Shown in pieces: positions 11,866 through 16,620 of a stretch of 53,608 bases of DNA (within the stretch, counting starts at the first letter, position 1; the number at the start of each line of letters is the position of its first letter). This DNA comes from a virus. The notes below the pieces were generated by a model. The model was not told where the DNA came from. It saw nothing but the letters and a program-made list of their open reading frames with translations, and made no database searches. The stretch covers positions 1-53,608 of IMG/VR virus record IMGVR_UViG_3300025646_000055; one strand, written 5' to 3'. The translations under genes were made by a program, and so were the position numbers.

Positions 11866-12045
11866 CGCGACATGGAGAAGTGGGCAAGTTTTGATTTAAG
11901 TAATCAGAGTACTTTGGTTTCTTAAGAAAGGATTAGATTTTAAATGGTGGTGGAGTACTACACCTAATGGAAGTTACTAATCTTAGAAACGTATCTCGCC
12001 GGGGGCATGACCCGGAGATCGTAGGTTCGAATCCTACTGTCGCAA
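11866..12045 (+). tRNA. tRNA-fMet(CAT) interrupted in the D loop
   Basis: Acceptor CGCGACA/TGTCGCA has the C1-A72 mismatch of bacterial initiators, and the anticodon stem CCGGG/CCCGG has the three G-C pairs typical of them. D stem GAGA pairs with TCTC 120 nt downstream: about 104 nt (near 11888-11991) are inserted in the D loop. The anticodon loop is GGCATGA (CAT, G at 33). T arm GTAGG-TTCGAAT-CCTAC. I see no second initiator candidate with both hallmarks. Confidence 0.7.
11888..11991 (+). ncRNA. Structured insertion inside tRNA-fMet
   Basis: About 104 nt. AGGATTAG pairs with CTAATCTT (near 11928 and 11977), enclosing a GGTG/CACC hairpin; TTTCTTAAGAAA is self-complementary; two AGTACT copies can pair. 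Too short for a group I or II intron and no conserved catalytic motif seen. Whether it is excised is unknown. Confidence 0.45.
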
Positions 12046-12047
12046 CT

Positions 12048-12264
12048 AAAAGAACAACCTATCGCTCTACGGAGAGGAAACTCAGGACGGCACTGCTTAA
12101 GGTAGGAGATTCAAATTATAGGACCTGGATGTTGCCTATAATCCCTGAATCTCTTATACTACCGAGGCCGCAACACAAAACAGTCTATAAGGGTGAGCAG
12201 CTTGGATAAGGTAGTGGCAACAAGGTAAATGATAGGATAAACAGAATCCTGGTTATGTTCTTTT
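12048..12264 (+). ncRNA. Large closed spacer RNA (217 nt)
   Basis: AAAAGAACA (12048-12056) pairs with TGTTCTTTT (12256-12264), extended by ACC/GGT. A long interior hairpin has GGTAG/CTACC, GAGATTCA/TGAATCTC and ATTATAGG (12115-12122)/CCTATAAT (12135-12142). It fills the gap between tRNA-fMet and tRNA-His. No convincing ORF. Confidence 0.6.
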
Positions 12265-12271
12265 AAATATG

Positions 12272-12346
12272 GTGTCTGTAGTGTTAGTGGAATAAGCACG
12301 TCAGTTTGTGGTTCTGATAGGATGAGTTCGAATCTCATCAGACACA
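12272..12346 (+). tRNA. tRNA-His(GTG)
   Basis: Acceptor GTGTCTG/CAGACAC with a further G just 5', as expected for G-1. Anticodon loop TTGTGGT on stem TCAG/CTGA. T arm GATGA-TTCGAAT-type, with loop sequence GTTCGAATC. Canonical apart from a T-T pair at the top of the anticodon stem. Confidence 0.88.
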
Positions 12347-12351
12347 CTAAG

Positions 12352-12478
12352 AAGAGGCAGTTCAAGCTGTAGTTGAGAGGTAGAGTGTATTAATGTCTGA
12401 AAAAGGGTTTATAGTAGGATGGCGTCACTCATTGCACTCAACCAGAAACCCTGCAACACACGGAGCCTCTTTTTTTTT
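12352..12478 (+). ncRNA. Pseudoknotted RNA ending in a terminator
   Basis: Outer helix AAGAGGC (12352-12358)/GCCTCTT (12465-12471) runs into T8, so it doubles as an intrinsic terminator. Inside is an H-type pseudoknot: GTTGAG (12372-12377)/CTCAAC (12437-12442) crossed by GGGTTT (12405-12410)/AAACCC (12446-12451). CAG/CTG makes a small 5' hairpin. No ORF or tRNA arms. Confidence 0.65.
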
Positions 12479-12480
12479 AT

Positions 12481-12551
12481 GGTTCTTTGACCGAGTGGTT
12501 AGGTGAAGGTCTGCAAAACCTTTTACATTGGTTCGAATCCAATAAGAACCT
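12481..12551 (+). tRNA. tRNA-Cys(GCA)
   Basis: Acceptor GGTTCTT/AAGAACC, anticodon stem AAGGT/ACCTT, loop CTGCAAA, T arm ATTGG-TTCGAAT-CCAAT, discriminator T. Canonical. Its first 11 bases resemble boxA by chance. Confidence 0.93.
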
Positions 12552-12564
12552 CAATTATTAATTT

Positions 12565-12648
12565 GGAGAGTAACCCTTGATGGTGATAGGGCTTGCCTGC
12601 TAAGCAATGTGTACATTCGTGTATATGGTTCGAATCCATTGCTCTCCG
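12565..12648 (+). tRNA. tRNA-Ser(GCT)
   Basis: Acceptor GGAGAGT/GCTCTCC, anticodon stem CTTGC/GCAAT, loop CTGCTAA, class II variable arm GTACATTCGTGTAT, T arm ATGG-TTCGAAT-CCAT. Canonical. Confidence 0.92.
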
Positions 12649-12664
12649 CTAAAAAGGATAAGTC

Positions 12665-13120
12665 ATGAAAATATTTAAACGAGTTAACGGACAAAAGGTT
12701 ACGGATATTGTTGAATATACAATTGATATTATCCGTAAAGACCCATATGTAGAAATACATATAGGAACAGATTCTCAAAGTGAAGGTGAATGGACAACTT
12801 ATGTTACAGCTATTGCATATAGATTTGGTACAAGAGGTGTTCATTATATTTACCACAAAGAACGAGTTCCAAGAATACGTGATAGATACACTAAACTATT
12901 TAAAGAAGCTGAATTAACAATTGAATTAGCTGAATGGTTTACTAAGCGTGTTAAGAGTGTAAGAATAGAATTAGATTTTGATTACAATAAAGATGAAAGA
13001 TATTGGTCTCAAAAATTAATTAGTTCTACAGTAGGTTGGGCACAGGCTTTAGGATACAAAGTTAATGTGAAACCAGTTAAACAAATTGCTACAAGAGCAG
13101 CAGATTATCATTGTAGATAA
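12665..13120 (+). CDS. DUF458/YkuK-like RNase H-fold protein
   Basis: 151 aa. HIGTDSQSEG (about 32-41) is the signature of the DUF458 (YkuK) family, whose RNase H-like fold uses the Asp of GTDSQ as a metal ligand; further acidic residues (ELDFDYNKDE, about 101-110) fit. It begins 17 nt after tRNA-Ser and lies inside the tRNA array, so it must share the tRNA transcript. A nuclease acting in RNA processing or turnover is an attractive guess; activity of this family is not established to my knowledge. Host spore or DNA-repair links known for YkuK do not help here. Confidence 0.75.
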   Translation: MKIFKRVNGQKVTDIVEYTIDIIRKDPYVEIHIGTDSQSEGEWTTYVTAIAYRFGTRGVHYIYHKERVPRIRDRYTKLFKEAELTIELAEWFTKRVKSVRIELDFDYNKDERYWSQKLISSTVGWAQALGYKVNVKPVKQIATRAADYHCR

Positions 13121-13131
13121 TTTAAAAAAAA

Positions 13132-13165
13132 CTTGGATATTTAAGATATTGTTCGTATATTTACA
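13132..13165 (+). promoter_or_regulatory. Early-type promoter
   Basis: TTGGATATTTAAGATATTG then TTCGTATATTTACAT, ending 5 nt before ATG 13170, so the transcript has almost no leader before the 43-aa gene. It also feeds the second half of the tRNA array. Confidence 0.75.
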
Positions 13166-13169
13166 TATA

Positions 13170-13301
13170 ATGAAAAACAAAGAAAAAACTAAAGAAAAAA
13201 AAGAAGATTTTGGATATTTTGATAGGTATAAAAATCAAAATAACCCCAAAACTAAAAAAGAAACATTAGAAATTAGTTTATTTTCTAGATATAAAGATTA
13301 A
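13170..13301 (+). CDS. Hypothetical 43-aa charged peptide
   Basis: 43 aa, MKNKEKTKEKKEDFGYFDRY to SLFSRYKD. The open frame extends upstream to 13086, but that part overlaps the promoter and the DUF458 gene, so I place the start at 13170. It is very rich in Lys/Glu and carries FGYFDRYK and LFSRYKD repeats at each half. The mRNA would be near-leaderless. No family recognised. Confidence 0.5.
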   Translation: MKNKEKTKEKKEDFGYFDRYKNQNNPKTKKETLEISLFSRYKD

Positions 13302-13310
13302 TTTATCTAG

Positions 13311-13331
13311 GTTCTTTGAAATCTTGAAAAA
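13311..13331 (+). promoter_or_regulatory. boxA-like antitermination element
   Basis: GTTCTTTGAAATCTTGAAAA, 10 nt after the 43-aa gene and just before tRNA-Arg. Second of the three strong copies. Confidence 0.55.
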
Positions 13332-13337
13332 ACCAAT

Positions 13338-13410
13338 GCTTCCATGGTGTAACGGATGAGCACAAGGCCCTTCTAAGGCTTTAGTTTAGGTTCGAATCCT
13401 AATGGAAGTA
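13338..13410 (+). tRNA. tRNA-Arg(TCT)
   Basis: Acceptor GCTTCCA/TGGAAGT, anticodon stem AGGCC/GGCTT, loop CTTCTAA, T arm TTAGG-TTCGAAT-CCTAA. Canonical; reads AGA, a common codon in this genome. Confidence 0.93.
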
Positions 13411-13415
13411 CAGCT

Positions 13416-13556
13416 GTTATCTGAACTAGCACTAGGACGATAACTACCATCAGAGGAAGCTAGTCTCATGGATGGTCCTGTGGGTTGTGACCAGTACACA
13501 TAAAAAGACTCCCACCAAATAGAGTAGGTGACTGCGTTTTTGCATAAAGCTCTATT
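13416..13556 (+). ncRNA. Pseudoknotted spacer RNA
   Basis: H-type pseudoknot: GTTATC (13416-13421)/GATAAC (13439-13444) crossed by ACTAGC (13425-13430)/GCTAGT (13459-13464). CCATC/GATGG and GTGGG/CCCAC hairpins follow; the 3' end is AATAGAG (13518-13524)/CTCTATT (13550-13556). It spans the gap between tRNA-Arg and tRNA-Glu. Confidence 0.6.
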
Positions 13557-13562
13557 ATTTAT

Positions 13563-13636
13563 CGCCCGTTCGTCTAGCGGTCTAGGACATCGCCCTTTCA
13601 CGGCGAAGATCACGAGTTCGAATCTCGTACGGGTGA
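13563..13636 (+). tRNA. tRNA-Glu(TTC)
   Basis: Acceptor CGCCCGT/ACGGGTG, anticodon stem TCGCC/GGCGA, loop CTTTCAC, T arm ACGAG-TTCGAAT-CTCGT. Canonical. Confidence 0.93.
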
Positions 13637-13645
13637 CTATAACAT

Positions 13646-13733
13646 AGCAAGGATGAAGGCTGGTGGTGATGCCTCAGTAGTCTCATAAGCTACTACCTCA
13701 ATGAGGGTGCGGGTTCGATTCCCGCCCATGCAA
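13646..13733 (+). tRNA. tRNA with CAT anticodon and class II-like arm
   Basis: Anticodon stem GTAGT/GCTAC with normal loop CTCATAA, T arm GCGGG-TTCGATT-CCCGC. The acceptor AGCAAGG/CCATGCA has two A-A mismatches, including 1-72. The variable region CCTC-AAT-GAGG forms an extra arm not found in ordinary Met or Ile2 tRNAs. The D stem has a bulged A. Confidence 0.65.
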
Positions 13734-13738
13734 CTAAT

Positions 13739-13823
13739 GCACTTGTGGTGAAATTGGTAGACACGCGGGACTTAAAATCCCGTCTCTATTGCAGAGGTGC
13801 CAGTTCGAGTCTGGCCAGGTGCA
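13739..13823 (+). tRNA. tRNA-Leu(TAA)
   Basis: Acceptor GCACTTG/CAGGTGC, loop CTTAAAA on stem CGGGA/TCCCG, class II variable arm, T arm GCCAG-TTCGAGT-CTGGC. Canonical, unlike the AGTCAGG Leu family. Confidence 0.93.
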
Positions 13824-13831
13824 CATATATT

Positions 13832-13904
13832 GGTCCTATGGTTGAATGGCTACAATGCCACCCTGTCACGGTGCGCGGTACGGGTTCGAATCCCGTTAGG
13901 ACCG
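13832..13904 (+). tRNA. tRNA-Asp(GTC)
   Basis: Acceptor GGTCCTA/TAGGACC, loop CTGTCAC on stem CACC/GGTG, T arm ACGGG-TTCGAAT-CCCGT, discriminator G. Canonical and uninterrupted. Confidence 0.92.
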
Positions 13905-14030
13905 CAACTTAATACCGAATCGCGTTAAAGGTGAAGTAGATAACGTGTGGTGAGTTTGGAAGGTCTCACATAAAACAAAACCAAAACCTTAAGTCTACCA
14001 CGAAGAGGTGTTATCGGTGACCTCTTCATT
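13905..14030 (+). ncRNA. Spacer RNA with loop-loop pseudoknot
   Basis: GAAGAGGT (14002-14009)/ACCTCTTC (14020-14027) is an 8-bp hairpin whose loop GTTATCGGTG can pair with upstream GATAAC (13939-13944) and ACCGA (13914-13918). A second hairpin GTGAG/CTCAC lies between. It occupies the tRNA-Asp to tRNA-Ala gap. Confidence 0.55.
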
Positions 14031-14033
14031 TAT

Positions 14034-14107
14034 GGGCTGGAATGTTCCAAGGCTGGCGAATCTCCCTTGCACGGAGATTGTGGTGAGTTCGATTCTCACC
14101 TGGTCCA
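14034..14107 (+). tRNA. tRNA-Ala(TGC)
   Basis: Acceptor GGGCTGG/CTGGTCC (several G-T pairs), anticodon stem TCTCC/GGAGA, loop CTTGCAC, T arm GTGAG-TTCGATT-CTCAC. The G3-T70 wobble needed for Ala charging is present. The D arm is irregular. Confidence 0.85.
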
Positions 14108-14108
14108 C

Positions 14109-14198
14109 ATAAAAGTTGCGCAGTACGCGATTGACCGGAGTGTTTGAGACGTCCTTCCTCCAAGGCATCGATGGGTAACCAATCCCTTCCACTTTTAT
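14109..14198 (+). ncRNA. Closed spacer RNA exactly between two tRNAs
   Basis: ATAAAAGT (14109-14116)/ACTTTTAT (14191-14198) closes the entire spacer, leaving 1-2 nt to tRNA-Ala (ends 14107) and tRNA-Gly (starts 14201). GATTG/CAATC and GGAG/CTCC pair inside. tRNA end-processing alone would release it. Confidence 0.6.
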
Positions 14199-14200
14199 AC

Positions 14201-14272
14201 GCGGATGTAGTATAGTGGCTATTATGCCTGATTTCCAATCAGGAGATGTGAGTTCGATTCTCTCTATCCGCT
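14201..14272 (+). tRNA. tRNA-Gly(TCC)
   Basis: Acceptor GCGGATG/TATCCGC, anticodon stem CCTGA/TCAGG, loop TTTCCAA, T arm GTGAG-TTCGATT-CTCTC. Canonical. Confidence 0.93.
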
Positions 14273-14277
14273 CAAAA

Positions 14278-14350
14278 GCGAGATTAGCTCATTTGGTAGA
14301 GCGTCTGCTTGCCAAGCAGAAGGTGGTCGGTTCGAATCCGATATCTCGCT
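14278..14350 (+). tRNA. tRNA-Gly(GCC)
   Basis: Acceptor GCGAGAT/ATCTCGC, anticodon stem TCTGC/GCAGA, loop TTGCCAA, T arm GTCGG-TTCGAAT-CCGAT. Canonical. Confidence 0.94.
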
Positions 14351-14352
14351 CA

Positions 14353-14457
14353 AAAAGGTAATAAACTCAAAACCGAGCGATGCTTTAAAAAAGATTCACA
14401 ACTTTAGAGGTCGTTGAGTTGGGTGGTAGTAAATGTGAATACCACCTATTACCTTTT
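14353..14457 (+). ncRNA. Best-supported pseudoknotted RNA
   Basis: An 11-bp perfect closing helix AAAAGGTAATA (14353-14363)/TATTACCTTTT (14447-14457). Inside, AACTCAA (14364-14370)/TTGAGTT (14414-14420) is crossed by ATTCACA (14394-14400)/TGTGAAT (14434-14440), two 7-bp helices, and the second strand sits in the loop of hairpin GGTGG (14422-14426)/CCACC (14442-14446). It lies between tRNA-Gly and tRNA-Pro with 2 and 6 nt of flank. Confidence 0.7.
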
Positions 14458-14463
14458 ATTTAT

Positions 14464-14539
14464 AGGGTAGTAGAGGAGTCAGGTTTATCTCGCTACATTT
14501 GGGATGTAGAGCACGCTGGTTCGAATCCAGTTTACCCTA
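14464..14539 (+). tRNA. tRNA-Pro(TGG), second copy
   Basis: Acceptor AGGGTAG/TTACCCT, D stem GAG/CTC, anticodon stem CTACA/TGTAG with loop TTTGGGA, T arm GCTGG-TTCGAAT-CCAGT. Different body from the Pro tRNA at 8413. Confidence 0.9.
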
Positions 14540-14547
14540 CCATAGTA

Positions 14548-14613
14548 TGGTCTAACAAATGCCTGTGCCAGAATGTCGACCAAAATGCAGGGATATGTAG
14601 GTAATGACTTACC
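14548..14613 (+). ncRNA. Small spacer RNA, possible pseudoknot
   Basis: TGGTC (14548-14552)/GACCA (14578-14582) crossed by a short CCTG/CAGG, followed by hairpin GGTAA (14600-14604)/TTACC (14609-14613). Weaker than the other elements. Confidence 0.4.
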
Positions 14614-14621
14614 ATTTCACA

Positions 14622-14695
14622 GGTCCTTTAGCTCAGATGGTTAGAGCAACTGACTCATAATCAGTAGGTCGTAGGTTCAAATCCTACAAGGACCA
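14622..14695 (+). tRNA. tRNA-Ile2 or Met (CAT)
   Basis: Acceptor GGTCCTT/AAGGACC, anticodon stem ACTGA/TCAGT, loop CTCATAA, T arm GTAGG-TTCAAAT-CCTAC. The body looks like Ile2(CAT), which needs lysidine from the host TilS, but Met cannot be excluded. Confidence 0.9.
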
Positions 14696-14724
14696 CTAAA
14701 AAATTAAAGGTTTTTTCAAGATAA

Positions 14725-14757
14725 TTTGGATGTTTGAAATTTTGTTTGTATATTTAT
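14725..14757 (+). promoter_or_regulatory. Early-type promoter of the giant RNA
   Basis: TTTGGATGTTTGAAATTTTG then TTTGTATATTTATG, followed within 30 nt by a boxA-like site and then no protein gene for about 1 kb. Confidence 0.7.
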
Positions 14758-14782
14758 GTATAATAAAGATTTAAAACAAAAC

Positions 14783-14800
14783 GTTCTTTAACATATTAAA
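14783..14800 (+). promoter_or_regulatory. boxA-like antitermination element
   Basis: GTTCTTTAACATATTAAA; GTTCTTTAACA is the closest match in the window to rRNA boxA. It begins the leader of the giant structured RNA. Confidence 0.6.
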
Positions 14801-14804
14801 AAAT

Positions 14805-15756
14805 TTAGGGTTGCTTGAAATCCTTTCAGATTATTATTGACGCGTAACAGTCCGGCTGACGATTATGTAATAGTTTGATAAAGAGTAATGAGCCGTAAGG
14901 CTACGAAAGGGGATAGTCTCACACTACCTCGCTTGGCAACAAGTTCATTCAAGCAAGCAACGTTCTAAGCTCTACCTAAGAGCGCTGTCGGACCAACCGG
15001 CAGATAAGGAGAAAGTTAGTGGAATAAGTCCCTTAGGAAAGGATAAAACCAGAGCCGATCGGTGAGGTTAAAATGGGTAGCTCCATGCTTATCCATGCTA
15101 AACTAACAAAACCTGAACAGAATAAGTTGTAGAATATGAGTTTGAGTCTCGCTAAGACAAAGGCAAGTATTCATTATAAGAGGTGAAAGGGTAATATATA
15201 TAACTCCCGGAGTAATCTTGAAGTAAGGCACAGTAGGATTAGCAGTCCGAAACGCAGTTGGCGTGTCATATTTTGTAGCTCAAAAGGTTATGAAGTGACT
15301 GTTGGGGCACGTCAAAGTGAGTTAAATAACTTGTAAGTTAGCTCAGTTGGTAGAGCATCTGTCTCTTAAACAGAATGTCGAAGGTTCAACTCCTTCACTT
15401 ACTATATGAATAATATAGAATAAAAAACGCAAAGCCCCCAACGATAGTGAAAAACAAATCACCTAATTCCGTACTCAAAAGAGAATACGGAGCTTTCAAA
15501 ACTCGCAAGGTAGAGAAAGTTTGATTGGATTTCGCACCTAATTTCTTAGCGGAAATGAATGGCTCGCAAGGTCAGGGGAAGAAAAAAAATCGAGTAGTTT
15601 CACTATGACATGAGAAATGCCACTCATTAAAAAAGGCGGTGATGTTGCTAGACTTCCTTGGTGGGAGTGGATAAGTTTTTAACAAGTAGGTTTGCCCCTA
15701 TTTGGTACGAAAATGAAGGTAGTAATATATAACGTATAATCTCAGCGTTTTTTTTA
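14805..15756 (+). ncRNA. Giant structured RNA with embedded tRNA-Lys
   Basis: About 950 nt with no plausible ORF, between an early promoter/boxA and a T8 run. Helices seen: ATCCTTTC (near 14819)/GAAAGGGGAT (near 14905); GNRA-type hairpin AGCC-GTAA-GGCT; GCTCT/AGAGC; GTCGG/CCGGC; GTTGGGG (15301-15307)/CCCCAAC (15436-15442), which encloses exactly tRNA-Lys(CTT); ATAGTGAAA (near 15443)/TTTCACTAT (near 15598); TCCGTA/TACGGA. AAAAAACGC (15422-15430) can pair with GCGTTTTTT (15747-15755) to form the 3' end. Size, phage tRNA-array setting and embedded tRNA recall the ornate GOLLD/ROOL class, but I cannot align it to either. Confidence 0.6.
15332..15404 (+). tRNA. tRNA-Lys(CTT) inside the giant RNA
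   Basis: Anticodon stem TCTGT/ACAGA, loop CTCTTAA, D stem GCTC/GAGC, T arm GAAGG-TTCAACT-CCTTC. Acceptor TGTAAGT/ACTTACT has a T-T mismatch at 1-72. It is enclosed by a 7-bp helix of the host RNA. Confidence 0.85.
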
Positions 15757-15828
15757 ATTATTCTTCTATAAAACCATTTATACTCAATTTCCTACGAGTT
15801 ATATTTGGTTTATTTTTTTTTCTCTAGT

Positions 15829-15840
15829 TATATTTATAGC
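15829..15840 (+). promoter_or_regulatory. Possible late promoter
   Basis: TATATTTATAGC abuts ATG 15842. It resembles the late element but lacks the TTTGG box of early promoters. Confidence 0.4.
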
Positions 15841-15841
15841 T

Positions 15842-16282
15842 ATGGATTTAAATAAATTTTTTAGCCACTTTATAGACAACCCTTCATCTACTTCTAAAGA
15901 TGAATTAATTACATCTTATTCAGATTTTTACAATAATCCTATTTTTAAATTAGGTATGTTTAAAAAACTAGTGTTTAATCACGTAAATTTCAATAAAAAA
16001 ATGTTATTTTCTTTATTAGACAGTGTCTCCGGTGAGAATGATAAAGAATCGCTGAAAATAAAAGAAATTAGCGAGATTATGATATATAATAAAGCATATT
16101 CTCATTTAGAAGAAGTTGATTTGAAAGCTGAAGATAATCAAAATTATATAAGACAAGCCTCAGATGAAGAACTTTTAACAGCTTGTAAATTAGCAATTAG
16201 GTTTTTTGAGGAAAGAGAGGAATATGAAAAATGTGCTAAAATTAAAATTTTAGAAGACTTAGTAACTTCTTTTATAAAATAG
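15842..16282 (+). CDS. Hypothetical helical protein
   Basis: 146 aa, all helical by composition. The C-terminal RFFEEREEYEKCAKIKILED (about 118-137) resembles the UvrB/UvrC-interaction style helix found in adaptor proteins, but this is a weak similarity. First protein gene after the giant RNA. No enzyme motif. Probably cytoplasmic; the role is not deducible. Confidence 0.6.
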   Translation: MDLNKFFSHFIDNPSSTSKDELITSYSDFYNNPIFKLGMFKKLVFNHVNFNKKMLFSLLDSVSGENDKESLKIKEISEIMIYNKAYSHLEEVDLKAEDNQNYIRQASDEELLTACKLAIRFFEEREEYEKCAKIKILEDLVTSFIK

Positions 16283-16336
16283 TTTGGCCTCCCAGATTTC
16301 TCTTGATATCTTATTATTACAGGGAAAATAAGAAAC

Positions 16337-16348
16337 ATATAAATAAAT
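16337..16348 (+). promoter_or_regulatory. Late-type promoter
   Basis: ATATAAATAAAT contains TATAAATA, the T4 late promoter octamer, 60 nt upstream of the gene at 16409. Confidence 0.5.
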
Positions 16349-16408
16349 AGGGGTAATGAGGGGGGAAGAATAACCCGGGGTACCACGATATTAAATAAAC
16401 TAATTATT

Positions 16409-16606
16409 ATGAGACAAAGAGACATTATTATTAACAGGATTGAAATGTTAGAAGCAAGGTTTAAAACCTTAGAATTTATAGTAAGGAGAGGATCTCCTGT
16501 AGAAGAATTTTATAGTACACTTAATCAATCAACCGAAATTTTAAGTAACATTAAAGATATGATAGAAAGAGAAGAACATTCTCCATCAGAAATTAACAAA
16601 CAATAG
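16409..16606 (+). CDS. Hypothetical 65-aa helical protein
   Basis: 65 aa: IEMLEARFKTLEFIVRRG and a second helix (LNQSTEILSNIKDMIE) suggest a helical hairpin. It precedes the HD phosphohydrolase by 14 nt and is probably in the same transcript. No family recognised. Confidence 0.55.
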   Translation: MRQRDIIINRIEMLEARFKTLEFIVRRGSPVEEFYSTLNQSTEILSNIKDMIEREEHSPSEINKQ

Positions 16607-16620
16607 ATTAAATATAAGTT

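Noticed and set aside
11888-11991. Group I or group II intron in tRNA-fMet
   Set aside because: About 104 nt is far too short, no P-Q-R-S or domain V motif is visible, and no intron-encoded protein exists.
12481-12491. A further boxA at the start of tRNA-Cys
   Set aside because: GGTTCTTTGAC is the tRNA-Cys acceptor and D-stem start, paired with its own 3' end.
9193-14238. Many minus-strand and forward ORFs of 60-130 aa in the tRNA array
   Set aside because: They are antisense or frame shadows of tRNAs (recurring translated T-arm motifs such as RFEPV or SNPA) and have no ribosome-binding or promoter context.
8960-14621. CRISPR array or insertion sequences in the spacers
   Set aside because: Spacers differ in length and sequence, with no regular direct repeats, no transposase and no terminal inverted repeats.
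14805-15756. tmRNA or RNase P RNA
   Set aside because: No tmRNA-type Ala acceptor ends or tag frame, and no conserved RNase P core motifs; the internal tRNA is a normal tRNA-Lys.
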